Positions 24,734 through 33,831 of a DNA stretch of 64,000 nucleotides are shown here, in pieces. Origin of the DNA: Schauerella fraxinea. GTDB lineage: Bacteria > Pseudomonadota > Gammaproteobacteria > Burkholderiales > Burkholderiaceae_B. A model generated the notes under the pieces. That model was not told where the DNA came from. It saw only the letters and a list, made by a program, of their open reading frames with translations, and did no database searches. Where the stretch lies: contig JAVDKL010000004.1 in NCBI GenBank assembly GCA_030849965.1, positions 124,001 through 188,000 on the forward strand, read 5' to 3'. The translations under genes and the position numbers were made by a program. Position 1 is the stretch's first letter. Every line of letters starts with the position of its first letter.

Positions 24734-26388
24734 GCGGCTTTCACCCATTCGCGCACACGGCCCGCGGCGGGATCGCATCCCAGCATCGCGCCCATCAGTT
24801 GCTGGGTATAAGGATGAGCAGGGCGGCCAAAGATCTGGTCGCGGTTGCCGTGCTCGACGACGCGGCCGCGTTGCATCACCGCGATGGTGTCGCTCATTGC
24901 ATACACGCTATCCATGCCGTGCGCGATAAAAAGATAGGTCACATTGAATTCCGGTTGCAGCGATTTCAACAGTTTGAGGATCTGTGCTTGAACCGACACG
25001 TCCAGGGCCGATACCGGCTCATCGCACACCACGAGCTTCGGGCGTACCGCAAGTGCGCGCGCAATCCCCACGCGTTGGCGTTGGCCGCCGGAGAGTTCAT
25101 GGGGATAGTGCGCTGCAAAGGCGGCAGGAAGTTGCACGGCATCGAGCATCTCGCGCGCCACGCTTGCCGCCGCGCGGCCGTCGAGCAGATCGTGCGCGAT
25201 CACGGGTTCGACCACGATGTCGCCCACGCGCATGCGCGGGTTGAGCGACGCCACGGGATCTTGAAACACCATCTGGATGTGTCGTCCGAATCGAAAACGG
25301 GCCCGGTCGTTCAGCCGGGATAGGTTTTCGCCATCGAACACAATGCGTCCCGCATCGGGCTGAATGAGCCCGACGATCGCGCGTGCCAGCGTTGACTTGC
25401 CGCTGCCCGATTCGCCCACTACCCCCAGTGTGCGGCCCCGCTCGATCGCGATGCTCACGTTATCCAGCGCCAGCACGGGTTCGTTGGTGGTGCGCCCCGT
25501 TGCTGCATAGCGCTGCGTCAGACCTTCGGCCACAAGGAGTGGGTCGGTGAGGCCTGGCAGATCAGGTTCCTGACCCGGTCGCGGGATGCGCGGCGCCAGG
25601 TCGATCAGGTGCCGCGTATAGGGGTGGCGCGGCGATTGGAAAACGCGCTGCACGGTATCGCGTTCCACCATTCTTCCTGCCTGCATGACGGCAACGCGGT
25701 CGGCGACGTGCGCCACCACCGACAGGTCGTGCGTGATGAACAGCACGCCGATGCGGGATTGCTCGGCCAGTCGCACGATCAGTTTGAGGATCTGCACTTG
25801 GACCACGTTGTCGAGCGCGGTCGTGGGCTCATCGGCAATCAGCAAGGATGGCCGTCCCGCCAGCGCAATGGCCAAACCGACGCGTTGGCGCATGCCACCG
25901 GAGAGCTGATGCGGATAGGCATCGTGAATACTGGCGGCGCGGGCAATCTCCACCTGGTCGAGGAGATCGATCGCATGCGCCCGCCGCGCGCGCCGCACGA
26001 TGCCGAGTTTGTATTTCAGCACTTCGCCCACCTGGTCGCCGATCGTCAGTACGGGATTGAGGGCCGACATGGGCTCTTGAAACACCATTCCCACGTGCGA
26101 CCCGCGCAGTGCCCGCCATTGCGGATTCGACAATGCGCGAATGTCCTGGCCGGCGATCCGGGCTTCGGTTGCGTTGAGCCGAATGCCATTGGGCAACAAT
26201 CCGAGCGCACTGAGCGCCGTCAGGCTCTTGCCGCTGCCGGATTCGCCGACGAGCGCCACGATTTCATTGGGCAGCACATCAAGGTCGATGTCGCGTACCA
26301 GGGTGGTGTGGCGATCGCCGCGTTCGAGCACGAGCGAAGCGCCGCGGTAGTGAAGGATGGGTGTAGTGAGTGGCACGGGCGCGGTCAT
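24730..26388 (-). CDS. peptide-type ABC transporter, fused double ATPase
   Basis: Two ATP-binding domains in one chain of 552 residues (GsiA/DppD-DppF fusion type). NBD1 has [23 protein letters not shown] and [15 protein letters not shown]2 has [23 protein letters not shown] and LVVCDEPVSALD. I chose the ATG at 26388; the reading frame stays open far upstream only because it reads through the permease gene out of frame. It overlaps the permease stop by 4 bp and the monooxygenase start by 4 bp. It energises the importer formed with the two permeases and the lipoprotein upstream. Confidence 0.9.
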   Translation of the reverse strand: MTAPVPLTTPILHYRGASLVLERGDRHTTLVRDIDLDVLPNEIVALVGESGSGKSLTALSALGLLPNGIRLNATEARIAGQDIRALSNPQWRALRGSHVGMVFQEPMSALNPVLTIGDQVGEVLKYKLGIVRRARRAHAIDLLDQVEIARAASIHDAYPHQLSGGMRQRVGLAIALAGRPSLLIADEPTTALDNVVQVQILKLIVRLAEQSRIGVLFITHDLSVVAHVADRVAVMQAGRMVERDTVQRVFQSPRHPYTRHLIDLAPRIPRPGQEPDLPGLTDPLLVAEGLTQRYAATGRTTNEPVLALDNVSIAIERGRTLGVVGESGSGKSTLARAIVGLIQPDAGRIVFDGENLSRLNDRARFRFGRHIQMVFQDPVASLNPRMRVGDIVVEPVIAHDLLDGRAAASVAREMLDAVQLPAAFAAHYPHELSGGQRQRVGIARALAVRPKLVVCDEPVSALDVSVQAQILKLLKSLQPEFNVTYLFIAHGMDSVYAMSDTIAVMQRGRVVEHGNRDQIFGRPAHPYTQQLMGAMLGCDPAAGRVREWVKAA

Positions 26389-27275
26389 GACAATCTCGGA
26401 TCCAAGTGGTCGCGCAGCCAGTTGCCCAGCAGCGTCACGCTCAATACCGTCAGCGTGATGGCCAGGCCCGGGAACGTGGCCACCCACCAACTGGTGGCCA
26501 GCGACTGCCGGCCTTCGCTCAGCATCTGCCCCCAGGAGATCGCGGGGGGCTGAATGCCGAAGCCCAGGAAGCTCAGCGACGATTCGGCCAGGATCACCGT
26601 GCCCACATTCAGCGCTGCCACAACGACGAACGACGACAGGATATTGGGCAGCACATGACGCAAGACGATGCGCAGGCTGCTGACGCCGCCGATACGGGCG
26701 GCCGACACGAACTCCAACGCTTTGACCTGCAATACCTCGGCGCGTACGAGCCTCGCATACGTGACCCAGTTCGTGACGGCAATGACCATGATCAGCGGCA
26801 CGAGACCGGCGCCGGCGACGAGTGCGACGACGAGCATGAAAAGCATCGTGGGAATGGCGAGCATGGCGTCGATCACGCGCATGATGGCAGTGTCGACCAC
26901 ACCGCCTCGCCATCCCGCGACCAGACCGAGCAGCAAGCCGAGCGCACCGGACAGCACGACAGCGGCCAGGCCCACCACCAGCGAGGTGCGCGCGCCATGA
27001 ACCAAGCGTGCCAGCACATCGCGGCCTTGGCCGTCGGTGCCCAGGACGTGTTGGATCGAACCCGCGTCGAGCCACACGGGAGGTACGAAGCGCTGCGTGA
27101 GGTTGCGCGTGAGCGGATCGGGCAACGGCAAATAGCCGGCAAGCAGGGTAGCCAGTACGATGAGCAGTAGCAGGCTGCCTCCTGCGGCGCCCGCGCGGTG
27201 GGCACGCAGCGATTGAAAAACGGTATGGCGGATCACGCCTCGCGTGTCGGCCGGGAGCGTCAGTACGGTGCTCAT
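26385..27275 (-). CDS. peptide-type ABC transporter permease (DppC-like)
   Basis: Inner-membrane permease of 296 residues. It has an N-terminal helix after a short cytoplasmic tail, the GTDGQGRDVLARLVHGARTS segment typical of DppC/OppC, and the EAA loop EFVSAARIGGVSSLRIVLRH. The start at 27275 (MSTVLTL) is 2 bp after the DppB-like stop; frame upstream of it is a shadow. Confidence 0.9.
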   Translation of the reverse strand: MSTVLTLPADTRGVIRHTVFQSLRAHRAGAAGGSLLLLIVLATLLAGYLPLPDPLTRNLTQRFVPPVWLDAGSIQHVLGTDGQGRDVLARLVHGARTSLVVGLAAVVLSGALGLLLGLVAGWRGGVVDTAIMRVIDAMLAIPTMLFMLVVALVAGAGLVPLIMVIAVTNWVTYARLVRAEVLQVKALEFVSAARIGGVSSLRIVLRHVLPNILSSFVVVAALNVGTVILAESSLSFLGFGIQPPAISWGQMLSEGRQSLATSWWVATFPGLAITLTVLSVTLLGNWLRDHLDPRLS

Positions 27276-27277
27276 CC

Positions 27278-28195
27278 TCAAATCCTTATGCGGGGGTCGA
27301 TCAGGCGGTAGAGCAGATCGGCGGCAAAATTGATGATCAGGGTCATGATCGTGATCGCGAAGACGGCGATCTGGATGACGGCCATGTCTTTTGTGTAAAT
27401 CGCTTGCACGATCAACTGGCCCAGACCGGGCCAGGAGAAAACGGTTTCGGTGACGAGCGCGCCTCCCAAAAGGCCAATGGCATGCAGGGCGGTCATCGTG
27501 AGCGCGGGGATCAGCGCGTTGCGCAACGCATGCTTGAGCACCACCACATGTTCGGGAATGCCCTTGGCGCGTGCTGTACGCACATAATCCTGGCCCAGCG
27601 CCTCGATCATGCTCGAGCGGATGAGTTTGGTCATGTCTGCCGCGAAGCCCAGCCCCAGCGTGACGCAGGGCAAAATCAGGTGCCACCACGTGCCGCTGCC
27701 CGATACCGGCAGCACCCGCAGCCAGACGCCGAAGATGAGAATCAGCATGATGCCCACCCAGAAGTTGGGCATGGCTTTGCCCAGCACTGCGGACGCCGAC
27801 ACGATCAGGTCCGATCGGCTATTGCGCCGAACCGCCGCGTAGATACCGGTGGGCAATGCAATCAGAAGCGCAACCAGCAGTGCGCCGCCGGCCAGTTGCA
27901 GGGTGGCCGGAATGCGCTCGAGTACCACCGGCAGCGCCGAGGTGCCGTAACGGTACGACACGCCGAAATTGCCGCTCAGGATGTTTTTCATGTATGCCAG
28001 ATACTGCACATGCCATGGCTGATCGAGCCCCCACGCGGCGACCAGGGCAAGCCGATCTTCTTCGGTGGCATCTTCCGGTACGAGCAGGGCACTCGGGTCG
28101 CCCGTGAGATACACCAGAATGAAGACGATCAACGATACGAGATAAAGCACCGGCAGAAATTGTGCGAGTGCGCGCACGACAGGATGCCGCCTCAT
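27278..28195 (-). CDS. peptide-type ABC transporter permease (DppB-like)
   Basis: Inner-membrane permease of 305 residues, six helices. The DppB pattern is clear: an N-terminal helix, the extracytoplasmic VYLTGDPSALLVPEDATEE stretch, and the EAA loop DYVRTARAKGIPEHVVVLKH near residue 200. It overlaps the binding-protein stop by 4 bp (28192-28195). Confidence 0.9.
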   Translation of the reverse strand: MRRHPVVRALAQFLPVLYLVSLIVFILVYLTGDPSALLVPEDATEEDRLALVAAWGLDQPWHVQYLAYMKNILSGNFGVSYRYGTSALPVVLERIPATLQLAGGALLVALLIALPTGIYAAVRRNSRSDLIVSASAVLGKAMPNFWVGIMLILIFGVWLRVLPVSGSGTWWHLILPCVTLGLGFAADMTKLIRSSMIEALGQDYVRTARAKGIPEHVVVLKHALRNALIPALTMTALHAIGLLGGALVTETVFSWPGLGQLIVQAIYTKDMAVIQIAVFAITIMTLIINFAADLLYRLIDPRIRI

Positions 28196-29751
28196 GCCAA
28201 AGAGACGGCTTCGGCGGGAATCATTTCATCGAAGCGGCCCGCAAAGCGGATGCGGTCGCTGATGCCGTAGATCGATTGGGGATAGAGCAGACCGATGCGC
28301 ACGCGCTGTTCGGCGAGAAGCGTCTGGCCGTCGCGAATGAGCGCGACGCGTTGCGCTTCATCAGTGGCGTTGCGGGCCTGCACACCGAGTCTCTCGAAGG
28401 CGGGGTCGACCCAATCGTAGTGCCGATCGAATTTGTCGCGAAACAGCACCGAGCCATCGGTGTACGACCCCATGCCCCACAAATAGAGTTCGCCGAAGGT
28501 ATCGCTGGTGACCTTGGTGTTGTAGACGGTCCAATCCAGAATTTCGAGCTGCACGGTAAAGCCGGCTTCCTGCAGATAGCCGGCCACCGCTTCCGAGATT
28601 TCACGATCCTTCACGTAGCGGCCGCTCGGGCTGCTGAGGCGAATCTTTACGCCGTCGGGAAACCCCGCTTCGGTCAGCAGCGCGCGGGCACGCGCCGGGT
28701 CGTAGGGCAGTGGGGCGTCCAGGGATGCGGCATAACCCGGGATCGCCTTCGGAAAGAAGCCGCGGGTGGGGCGGGCGTAGCCCTCGACGACCTGCTTGGC
28801 GAGCGCCTCGCGATCGATGGCCAGATCGATCGCTTCGCGAATCTTGGGATGCGAGGTGGGCCAATCCTTGCCGGTTCGAACGTGCAGCGCCAGGTTGCGG
28901 GCGATGTCGAATGCCACCACATCGGTGCCGGTGTTGGCCTTGATGCGCGCGATGTCTTCTGGCGGTACATTGACGGCGATATCCACGCCGCCCGTGATGA
29001 ACTCCGACACCCGCGTGGTCGTTTCGGGGATGGCGCGCACGACCACTTGATCCCATGCCGGGGTGCCGCCCCACCAGTTGGGATTGCGGTCCAGCACGAG
29101 CCGGTCGGCCTTGATCCAGGCGTTGTAGCGGTAGGGGCCGGTGCCGATCGGCTGTTTGAAAAACGCTTCCTTGCCGCCGGCTTTCTGGAAAGCCGCGGCA
29201 GGCAGAATGGCCGCGCCGTTGCCCACGAATTTATGCAACAGCAGCGTGTCGGGGGCGTCGGTTTCGATCACCACCGTATGGTCGTCGGCCGCAGTCACCT
29301 GCACGATGCCACGAAACTTGGCATTGCTGCGCAGCTTCTTGTCGGCCAGCGTGCGCTCGATGGTGAACTTCACATCCCGCGCGGTGAACGGCGCGCCGTC
29401 ATGCCACGTCACATCGCGGCGCAGCGTGAAGATCCAGCGCTGCGGTGTTTCGGCTTTCCAGGATTGGGCGAGTGCAGGCGTAAACACCAACTCGCCACTG
29501 CTGAAGTCTTTGTCGATCAGATAGTCATACAGATTGACCAACGAGGCTTCGGTGCTGTTGTTGCCGTGATCCGCAGGATCGAGCGAAAGGATGTCGTTGC
29601 CTTGTGCGATGGTCAGGATCTTGGCGGCGGCCGACCCACCGGGTGCCGCGGCAACGGCGACGCGATCTGACGGCTCGCACGCGGTCAGCCCCAACGGCGC
29701 GGCAACGCCCGCAAACAACATCTTGATCAGCGAACGGCGTTGCATTTTCAT
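28192..29751 (-). CDS. peptide-type ABC transporter, binding lipoprotein
   Basis: Family 5 extracellular binding protein (DppA/OppA type), 519 residues. The N terminus QRRSLIKMLFAG resembles a Tat signal and is followed by the lipobox LTAC, so C25 is probably lipidated. The domain starts with a TIAQGNDILSLDP-like segment and has RRDVTWHDGAPFTARDV, the family hallmark. After the lipobox the mature chain has no Cys and only two Met. It heads the leftward operon binding protein - DppB - DppC - double ATPase - monooxygenase - FMN reductase. Ligand could be a peptide, a glutathione-like or another polar organosulfur compound. Confidence 0.9.
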   Translation of the reverse strand: MKMQRRSLIKMLFAGVAAPLGLTACEPSDRVAVAAAPGGSAAAKILTIAQGNDILSLDPADHGNNSTEASLVNLYDYLIDKDFSSGELVFTPALAQSWKAETPQRWIFTLRRDVTWHDGAPFTARDVKFTIERTLADKKLRSNAKFRGIVQVTAADDHTVVIETDAPDTLLLHKFVGNGAAILPAAAFQKAGGKEAFFKQPIGTGPYRYNAWIKADRLVLDRNPNWWGGTPAWDQVVVRAIPETTTRVSEFITGGVDIAVNVPPEDIARIKANTGTDVVAFDIARNLALHVRTGKDWPTSHPKIREAIDLAIDREALAKQVVEGYARPTRGFFPKAIPGYAASLDAPLPYDPARARALLTEAGFPDGVKIRLSSPSGRYVKDREISEAVAGYLQEAGFTVQLEILDWTVYNTKVTSDTFGELYLWGMGSYTDGSVLFRDKFDRHYDWVDPAFERLGVQARNATDEAQRVALIRDGQTLLAEQRVRIGLLYPQSIYGISDRIRFAGRFDEMIPAEAVSLA

Positions 29752-29862
29752 CTTCACTCTCACCCTATCGGCAGTGCATCTTGCGTGGTCCAAGCTGCGC
29801 ACAGTAGCGTGATCGCAGCACGCGGCCAAATACCGATTCGGGCTTTCGATATGGGACTTTAG

Positions 29863-29883
29863 TTATGCAGTTCGAAAGCATAA
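29863..29883. promoter_or_regulatory. inverted repeat between divergent operons
   Basis: TTATGC-AGTTCGAAA-GCATAA has 6-bp arms and a 9-bp spacer, and its ends give the T-N11-A pattern of LysR-type sites. It sits about 110 bp before each divergent start (29751 leftward, 29992 rightward), in an otherwise featureless 240-bp region. Confidence 0.45.
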
Positions 29884-29991
29884 AAATAGAATGAACGTGT
29901 CTTTAGTGCTGGCTTTTCACTGACCTATCATGCCTGGCAAATGAGCGCTTTCAACGATCGCTCACGTTCAGCCACTCTCTGGATATCCGTC

Positions 29992-31428
29992 ATGACTAGC
30001 CGCACCGCACCCCATGTTTTGATTATCGGTGGAGGGTTCGCAGGCGTCGCGACCGCGATCCATCTCATCACGCAAGCACGTACGCCATTTGCCCTCACGC
30101 TCGTTGAAAGTCGCGCCCAGGTGGGGCGCGGTGTGGCGTACAGCACACGCTACGTCGATCATTTGGTAAACGGGCCTGCCAAGAATTTCTCGCTTTACCC
30201 CGACCGGCCTTTGCACCTGGCGGATTGGCTGGCAGCCAATGCGGCGTCAACCGCCTGGTCGCCGGCCGACGGCACCGATTGGCAAGACAGTTTCCCGCCG
30301 CGGCATGTGTATGGGGATTATGTGCAGGCCACACTTGCCGCCGCGCTCGATCACGCACCGGTGCGCGTGGATTATCAACGCGTGGTGGGGCGCGCCGTGG
30401 ATCTGATCGTGGCGGGCGACGGCTACGAAGCCACGTTGGCCGATGGGCGCCGCCTGGTGGCCGATACCGTGGTGCTGGCCACGGGGCTCTTCAATAAAAA
30501 ACTGTCCCAGTCTTTCGAGGTCGCACCAGCGCTGATCGACGATGGTCGCGTGGTGCAGAACATCTGGGACGAAAAGCCTGCTGCTGCGGCGACGCGCACC
30601 GATGGCGACGTGTTGATCGTCGGCTCCGGTTTGTCGGCGCTGGACGCCATGATTCTGGCCGACCGCCAAGGATTCAACGGCCGCTTCGTCAGTCTGTCGC
30701 GGCGTGGCCAGTTGGTCCAGCCGCGCGGCAATGTCGAGCCATGGCCGGTCGGGTTGGCGGCGGACGCATTGCCGCGGTCTTTACGGGAGTTGTTGCGCAT
30801 CGTGCGGCCTGCGCGCCGCGCGATACAACGCAATGGCGATAGCCTGCAGCGCCTGGCGCCGGCGGTTCGGCCTCATGTGCCGGCGCTATGGGCGCAGGCC
30901 AGTACGGACGAACGCCGCCGGTTCATCCGGCACCTGCGGCCGTACTGGGAAATCACGCTGCATCGTGCCCCGCCTGTCTCGGCGGCGTGGCTGTCGGCAT
31001 TGACGGCAAGCGGGCGGCATGACGCACGCACCGGACGCATCAATAAACTTGCGGCCCATGCGTCGGGCGGCGTCGAGGTGACCTGGTTGCCGCGCGGCGC
31101 AGACTTGCCGCAGACGTTCGTGGTGGACCGCGTGCTGAACGCAGGCGGATTCGAGTTCGACTGGCAAAAGATCGACGACCCCCTGATTCGCGCGGTGCTG
31201 CGTCGGGGGCTGGCGCGCGTGCATGCCACGCGTTTCGGCATCGACCTCGATCCGGCCACCGGTGCATTGTCGAGTCATGGCGTGTTTCGACCGCAATCGC
31301 TATACGCCGTAGGGCATCCTGCCCGAGGCGCCGCGTGGGAGTCGAACGCCATCGGCGAACAGGTAGGCGGCGCTCTGAATGCGGCGCGCGCGATTGCTGA
31401 AAAACTTGGCGTGCCCGCCTACGCATAG
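29992..31428 (+). CDS. FAD/NAD(P)-binding flavoprotein
   Basis: Protein of 478 residues with an N-terminal FAD-binding loop IIGGGFAGVATAIHL (residues 10-24), a VGRGVAYST segment, and a second Rossmann loop VGSGLSALDAM near 205. This is the layout of the NAD_binding_9 group. It has no Cys and only two Met, like its sulfur-scavenging neighbours. The start at 29992 follows a GGATAT-type site; an ATG at 29941 adds an unconserved tail. It is followed by a DszC-like flavoprotein and the Met importer. A role as reductase or hydroxylase in the same pathway is possible but not shown. Confidence 0.78.
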   Translation: MTSRTAPHVLIIGGGFAGVATAIHLITQARTPFALTLVESRAQVGRGVAYSTRYVDHLVNGPAKNFSLYPDRPLHLADWLAANAASTAWSPADGTDWQDSFPPRHVYGDYVQATLAAALDHAPVRVDYQRVVGRAVDLIVAGDGYEATLADGRRLVADTVVLATGLFNKKLSQSFEVAPALIDDGRVVQNIWDEKPAAAATRTDGDVLIVGSGLSALDAMILADRQGFNGRFVSLSRRGQLVQPRGNVEPWPVGLAADALPRSLRELLRIVRPARRAIQRNGDSLQRLAPAVRPHVPALWAQASTDERRRFIRHLRPYWEITLHRAPPVSAAWLSALTASGRHDARTGRINKLAAHASGGVEVTWLPRGADLPQTFVVDRVLNAGGFEFDWQKIDDPLIRAVLRRGLARVHATRFGIDLDPATGALSSHGVFRPQSLYAVGHPARGAAWESNAIGEQVGGALNAARAIAEKLGVPAYA

Positions 31429-31566
31429 CGATGCGTATCGAAGGCCAGTGATAAGAAAAGATCATTTAGGTCTTTTACCGAACGCACGCGGGCCTGAATA
31501 CTGTGGGGCTTGTTCCACTTCGCTCCCTGGCTGCGCGCCGATGACCGGCATCGCAGCGATACCGCC

Positions 31567-32787
31567 ATGACACACGCCGCATTGACCGATACCGACCTTC
31601 ACGCCCGCTTCCAGCCGATCTTCGACCGCATCGCCGAGGGCGCAGCGCAACGCGATCATGACCGCCAGCTTGCCTACGAGCCGGTGCAGTGGCTACGGGA
31701 ATCGGGCTTTACCGCGCTTCGGGTGCCGCAAGCGTTTGGCGGCCTGGGCGCGTCGATCGAGCAGCTATTCGATTTGCTGATCGCGCTCGGCGAGGCGGAT
31801 GCCAATCTGCCGCAAATCCTGCGCGCACATTTCGGTTTCGTCGAGCGGCTGTCCGGTGAGTTGCGGGTAGGCGATCCCGCGCCGTGGCTGCGGCGCGTCG
31901 CCCAAGGTGACATTTTCGGCAATGCCACCAGCGAAGCAAAAAATACGCAGATCGGGCGCTTCGACACCACGGTGCGTCGCGAGGGCGACGGGTGGCGTTT
32001 GAACGGCGAGAAGTTCTACAGTACGGGATCGTTGTACGCGAATTGGGTTCAGGTCGCGGTGCGGGTGGAGGGTGAAGAAAAGTCCACTCGGCAGACGGTG
32101 GCGATCATTCCCGCCGATCGGGAGGGCGTGGCGCTGATCGATGATTGGTTCGGCTTCGGTCAACGATTGTCGGCCTCGGGCACGTCGCGTTTCGATAACG
32201 TGTGGGTGGAAGACGAACGGATATTCTCGTATGAACGAGGCGCGCCGACATCCATGACCACGCTGTTTCAGCTTTTCCACCTTGCGACGCTGGCGGGCAT
32301 CGCCCGCGCCATCGAGCGCGACGCTGTGGCTTTCGTCAAGCCGCGTCAACGGGTGTACAGCCATAGCGCCGGCAATACGCCAGCCGAGGATCCGCTTGTA
32401 CAACAAGTGGTGGGCAAGCTCTCCGCTGCGGCCTTTGTGGCCACGGCTGCTGTGCAGTCTGTCGCGCGCGCGTTGGGTGATGTGGAGCGTGCGCGTCGGC
32501 CGGACGGCACCGCTCCGCTCGACTTGCTGACTCGCGTGGAGTTGCTGACCGCACGCGCACAAGTCGGGGTGGTCGATGTGGTGATCGATGCGGCCAGCCG
32601 TCTCTTCGACGTGGGCGGTGCATCAGCGTTGTTGGAAGAGCGCCGCTTTGATCGCCATTGGCGCAATGCGCGCACGCTGGCCTCGCACAATCCCACGATC
32701 TACAAGGCAAAGCTCTTGGGTGAGCATGCGATCAACGGCACACCGCCGTCGTTCTACTGGTCGGTGGGTCCGAAGGTGGCCGCTTAG
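31567..32787 (+). CDS. acyl-CoA-dehydrogenase-fold flavoprotein, DszC/SfnB-like
   Basis: Protein of 406 residues with the acyl-CoA dehydrogenase fold: an N-terminal helical domain, a beta domain with GNATSEAKNTQIG and GEKFYSTGS, and a C-terminal helical bundle with an FDVGGASALLEERRFDRHWRNART-type ending. These features match the DszC/SfnB/SoxC branch, whose members are flavin-dependent monooxygenases of sulfur compounds rather than dehydrogenases. The Glu base of true acyl-CoA dehydrogenases is not apparent. Only two Met and no Cys. It is 138 bp after the FAD protein and before the Met-type importer; reduced flavin would come from a separate reductase. Confidence 0.82.
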   Translation: MTHAALTDTDLHARFQPIFDRIAEGAAQRDHDRQLAYEPVQWLRESGFTALRVPQAFGGLGASIEQLFDLLIALGEADANLPQILRAHFGFVERLSGELRVGDPAPWLRRVAQGDIFGNATSEAKNTQIGRFDTTVRREGDGWRLNGEKFYSTGSLYANWVQVAVRVEGEEKSTRQTVAIIPADREGVALIDDWFGFGQRLSASGTSRFDNVWVEDERIFSYERGAPTSMTTLFQLFHLATLAGIARAIERDAVAFVKPRQRVYSHSAGNTPAEDPLVQQVVGKLSAAAFVATAAVQSVARALGDVERARRPDGTAPLDLLTRVELLTARAQVGVVDVVIDAASRLFDVGGASALLEERRFDRHWRNARTLASHNPTIYKAKLLGEHAINGTPPSFYWSVGPKVAA

Positions 32788-32838
32788 CGATCGCCTTGCG
32801 CGTCGTATATGTACATGCCTCTTAAGTATTTATCGTGC

Positions 32839-32866
32839 TGCGTTGCAACTGACAGAATGCAACGCA
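32839..32866 (+). promoter_or_regulatory. inverted repeat just upstream of metQ
   Basis: TGCGTTGCA (32839-32847) and TGCAACGCA (32858-32866) are perfect 9-bp arms with a 10-bp spacer; TATCG/CGATA flanks extend the symmetry. It ends 28 bp before the metQ start and has no T-run, so an operator or leader hairpin is more likely than a terminator. Confidence 0.55.
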
Positions 32867-32894
32867 TCGATAACAACCAAGACGAGCGGCTCAC

Positions 32895-33710
32895 ATGATT
32901 TCGCGCATCACTTTATATTCCCGCTTTCTGTGGGCCGCGATTCTGGCCTTTGGCCTGGCCAGCGGCGCTGCCGTGGCGCAGGACAAACAAAACATTACCG
33001 TGGGGATTTCTGTCGGCTCGGCCGATAAGATCTTTACCGTCGTCAAACAAGTGGCGGCCCGCGATGGCTTGAATATCAAGCTCGTCACGTTCAACGATTA
33101 TCAATTGCCCAACGCGGCGCTCAACGCGGGCGACCTGGATGCCAACGCGTTTCAACACAAGCCCTTCCTCGATGGGCAGATCAAGTCGCGCGGCTTCGAC
33201 ATCGTGCCCGTCGGCTTGACCGTGACCGCACCGCTGGGCTTCTATTCGCGCAAAGTGAAATCGCTCGATGCGCTGCCGCAAGGCGCGTCGGTGGGGATAC
33301 AAAACGACCCCTCGAATGGCAACCGGGCGCTGTTGCTGTTGCAGGCCAACAAGCTGATCACACTCAAGCCCGAGGCGGTCGAACGCGGCAATGCCACCCT
33401 CATCGATGTGGTGGAGAACCCGCGCAAGCTCAAGCTGGTGGCATTGGACGCGGCGCAGTTGCCGCGGTCGTTGGACGATCTGGATGCGGCGTCGATCAAC
33501 AACGATTACGCCGAACAGGCCGGTTTGGTGCCCGCACGTGACGCCATCGCGCGCGAGGCCGCGAAAGGCCCGTACGCCAACCTGATTGCCGTACGCACGG
33601 CCGACAGGGACAAGCCCTGGGTGAAGCGCCTCGTGGCGGCCTATCAATCGCCCGAGGTGCGGGACTACATCGAGAAGGAATTCAAGGGCTCCTTGATTCC
33701 TGCGTTTTGA
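32895..33710 (+). CDS. metQ: MetQ/NlpA-family binding protein (first copy)
   Basis: Periplasmic binding protein of 271 residues, MetQ/NlpA fold. The signal peptide ends near AVAQ (about residue 28). The core has ITVGISVGSADKIF, TFNDYQLPNAALNAGDLDANAFQH, and AQLPRSLDDLDAASINNDYA, all typical. No lipobox Cys is present, so it is soluble in the periplasm, unlike the usual MetQ lipoprotein. It contains no Cys and no Met besides the initiator. It precedes an ATPase and a permease and has a second copy downstream. Binding of methionine, its sulfoxides or other sulfur amino acids is inferred from the family. Confidence 0.88.
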   Translation: MISRITLYSRFLWAAILAFGLASGAAVAQDKQNITVGISVGSADKIFTVVKQVAARDGLNIKLVTFNDYQLPNAALNAGDLDANAFQHKPFLDGQIKSRGFDIVPVGLTVTAPLGFYSRKVKSLDALPQGASVGIQNDPSNGNRALLLLQANKLITLKPEAVERGNATLIDVVENPRKLKLVALDAAQLPRSLDDLDAASINNDYAEQAGLVPARDAIAREAAKGPYANLIAVRTADRDKPWVKRLVAAYQSPEVRDYIEKEFKGSLIPAF

Positions 33711-33831
33711 CGATGTTGCGCTTCGCCCGCTCGCGTGCCGCCATGTCGTGCATGGTGATGTCGCATTCTTCGACGTCGCTGCCTTTGAGTTCGCTTTCCT
33801 CTAATCCGCAAGATCTGTCCGGGCAGCCCGA

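Noticed and set aside
26389-27075. long N-terminal extension of the double ATPase at 24730
   Set aside because: This stretch overlaps the DppC-like permease gene in another frame and reads as Arg/Ala-rich sequence; the ATPase domain starts at the ATG at 26388.
32788-32894. SAM or other sulfur riboswitch before metQ
   Set aside because: The region is too short for known SAM riboswitch folds and only one simple inverted repeat is present; an operator or plain hairpin is the simpler reading.
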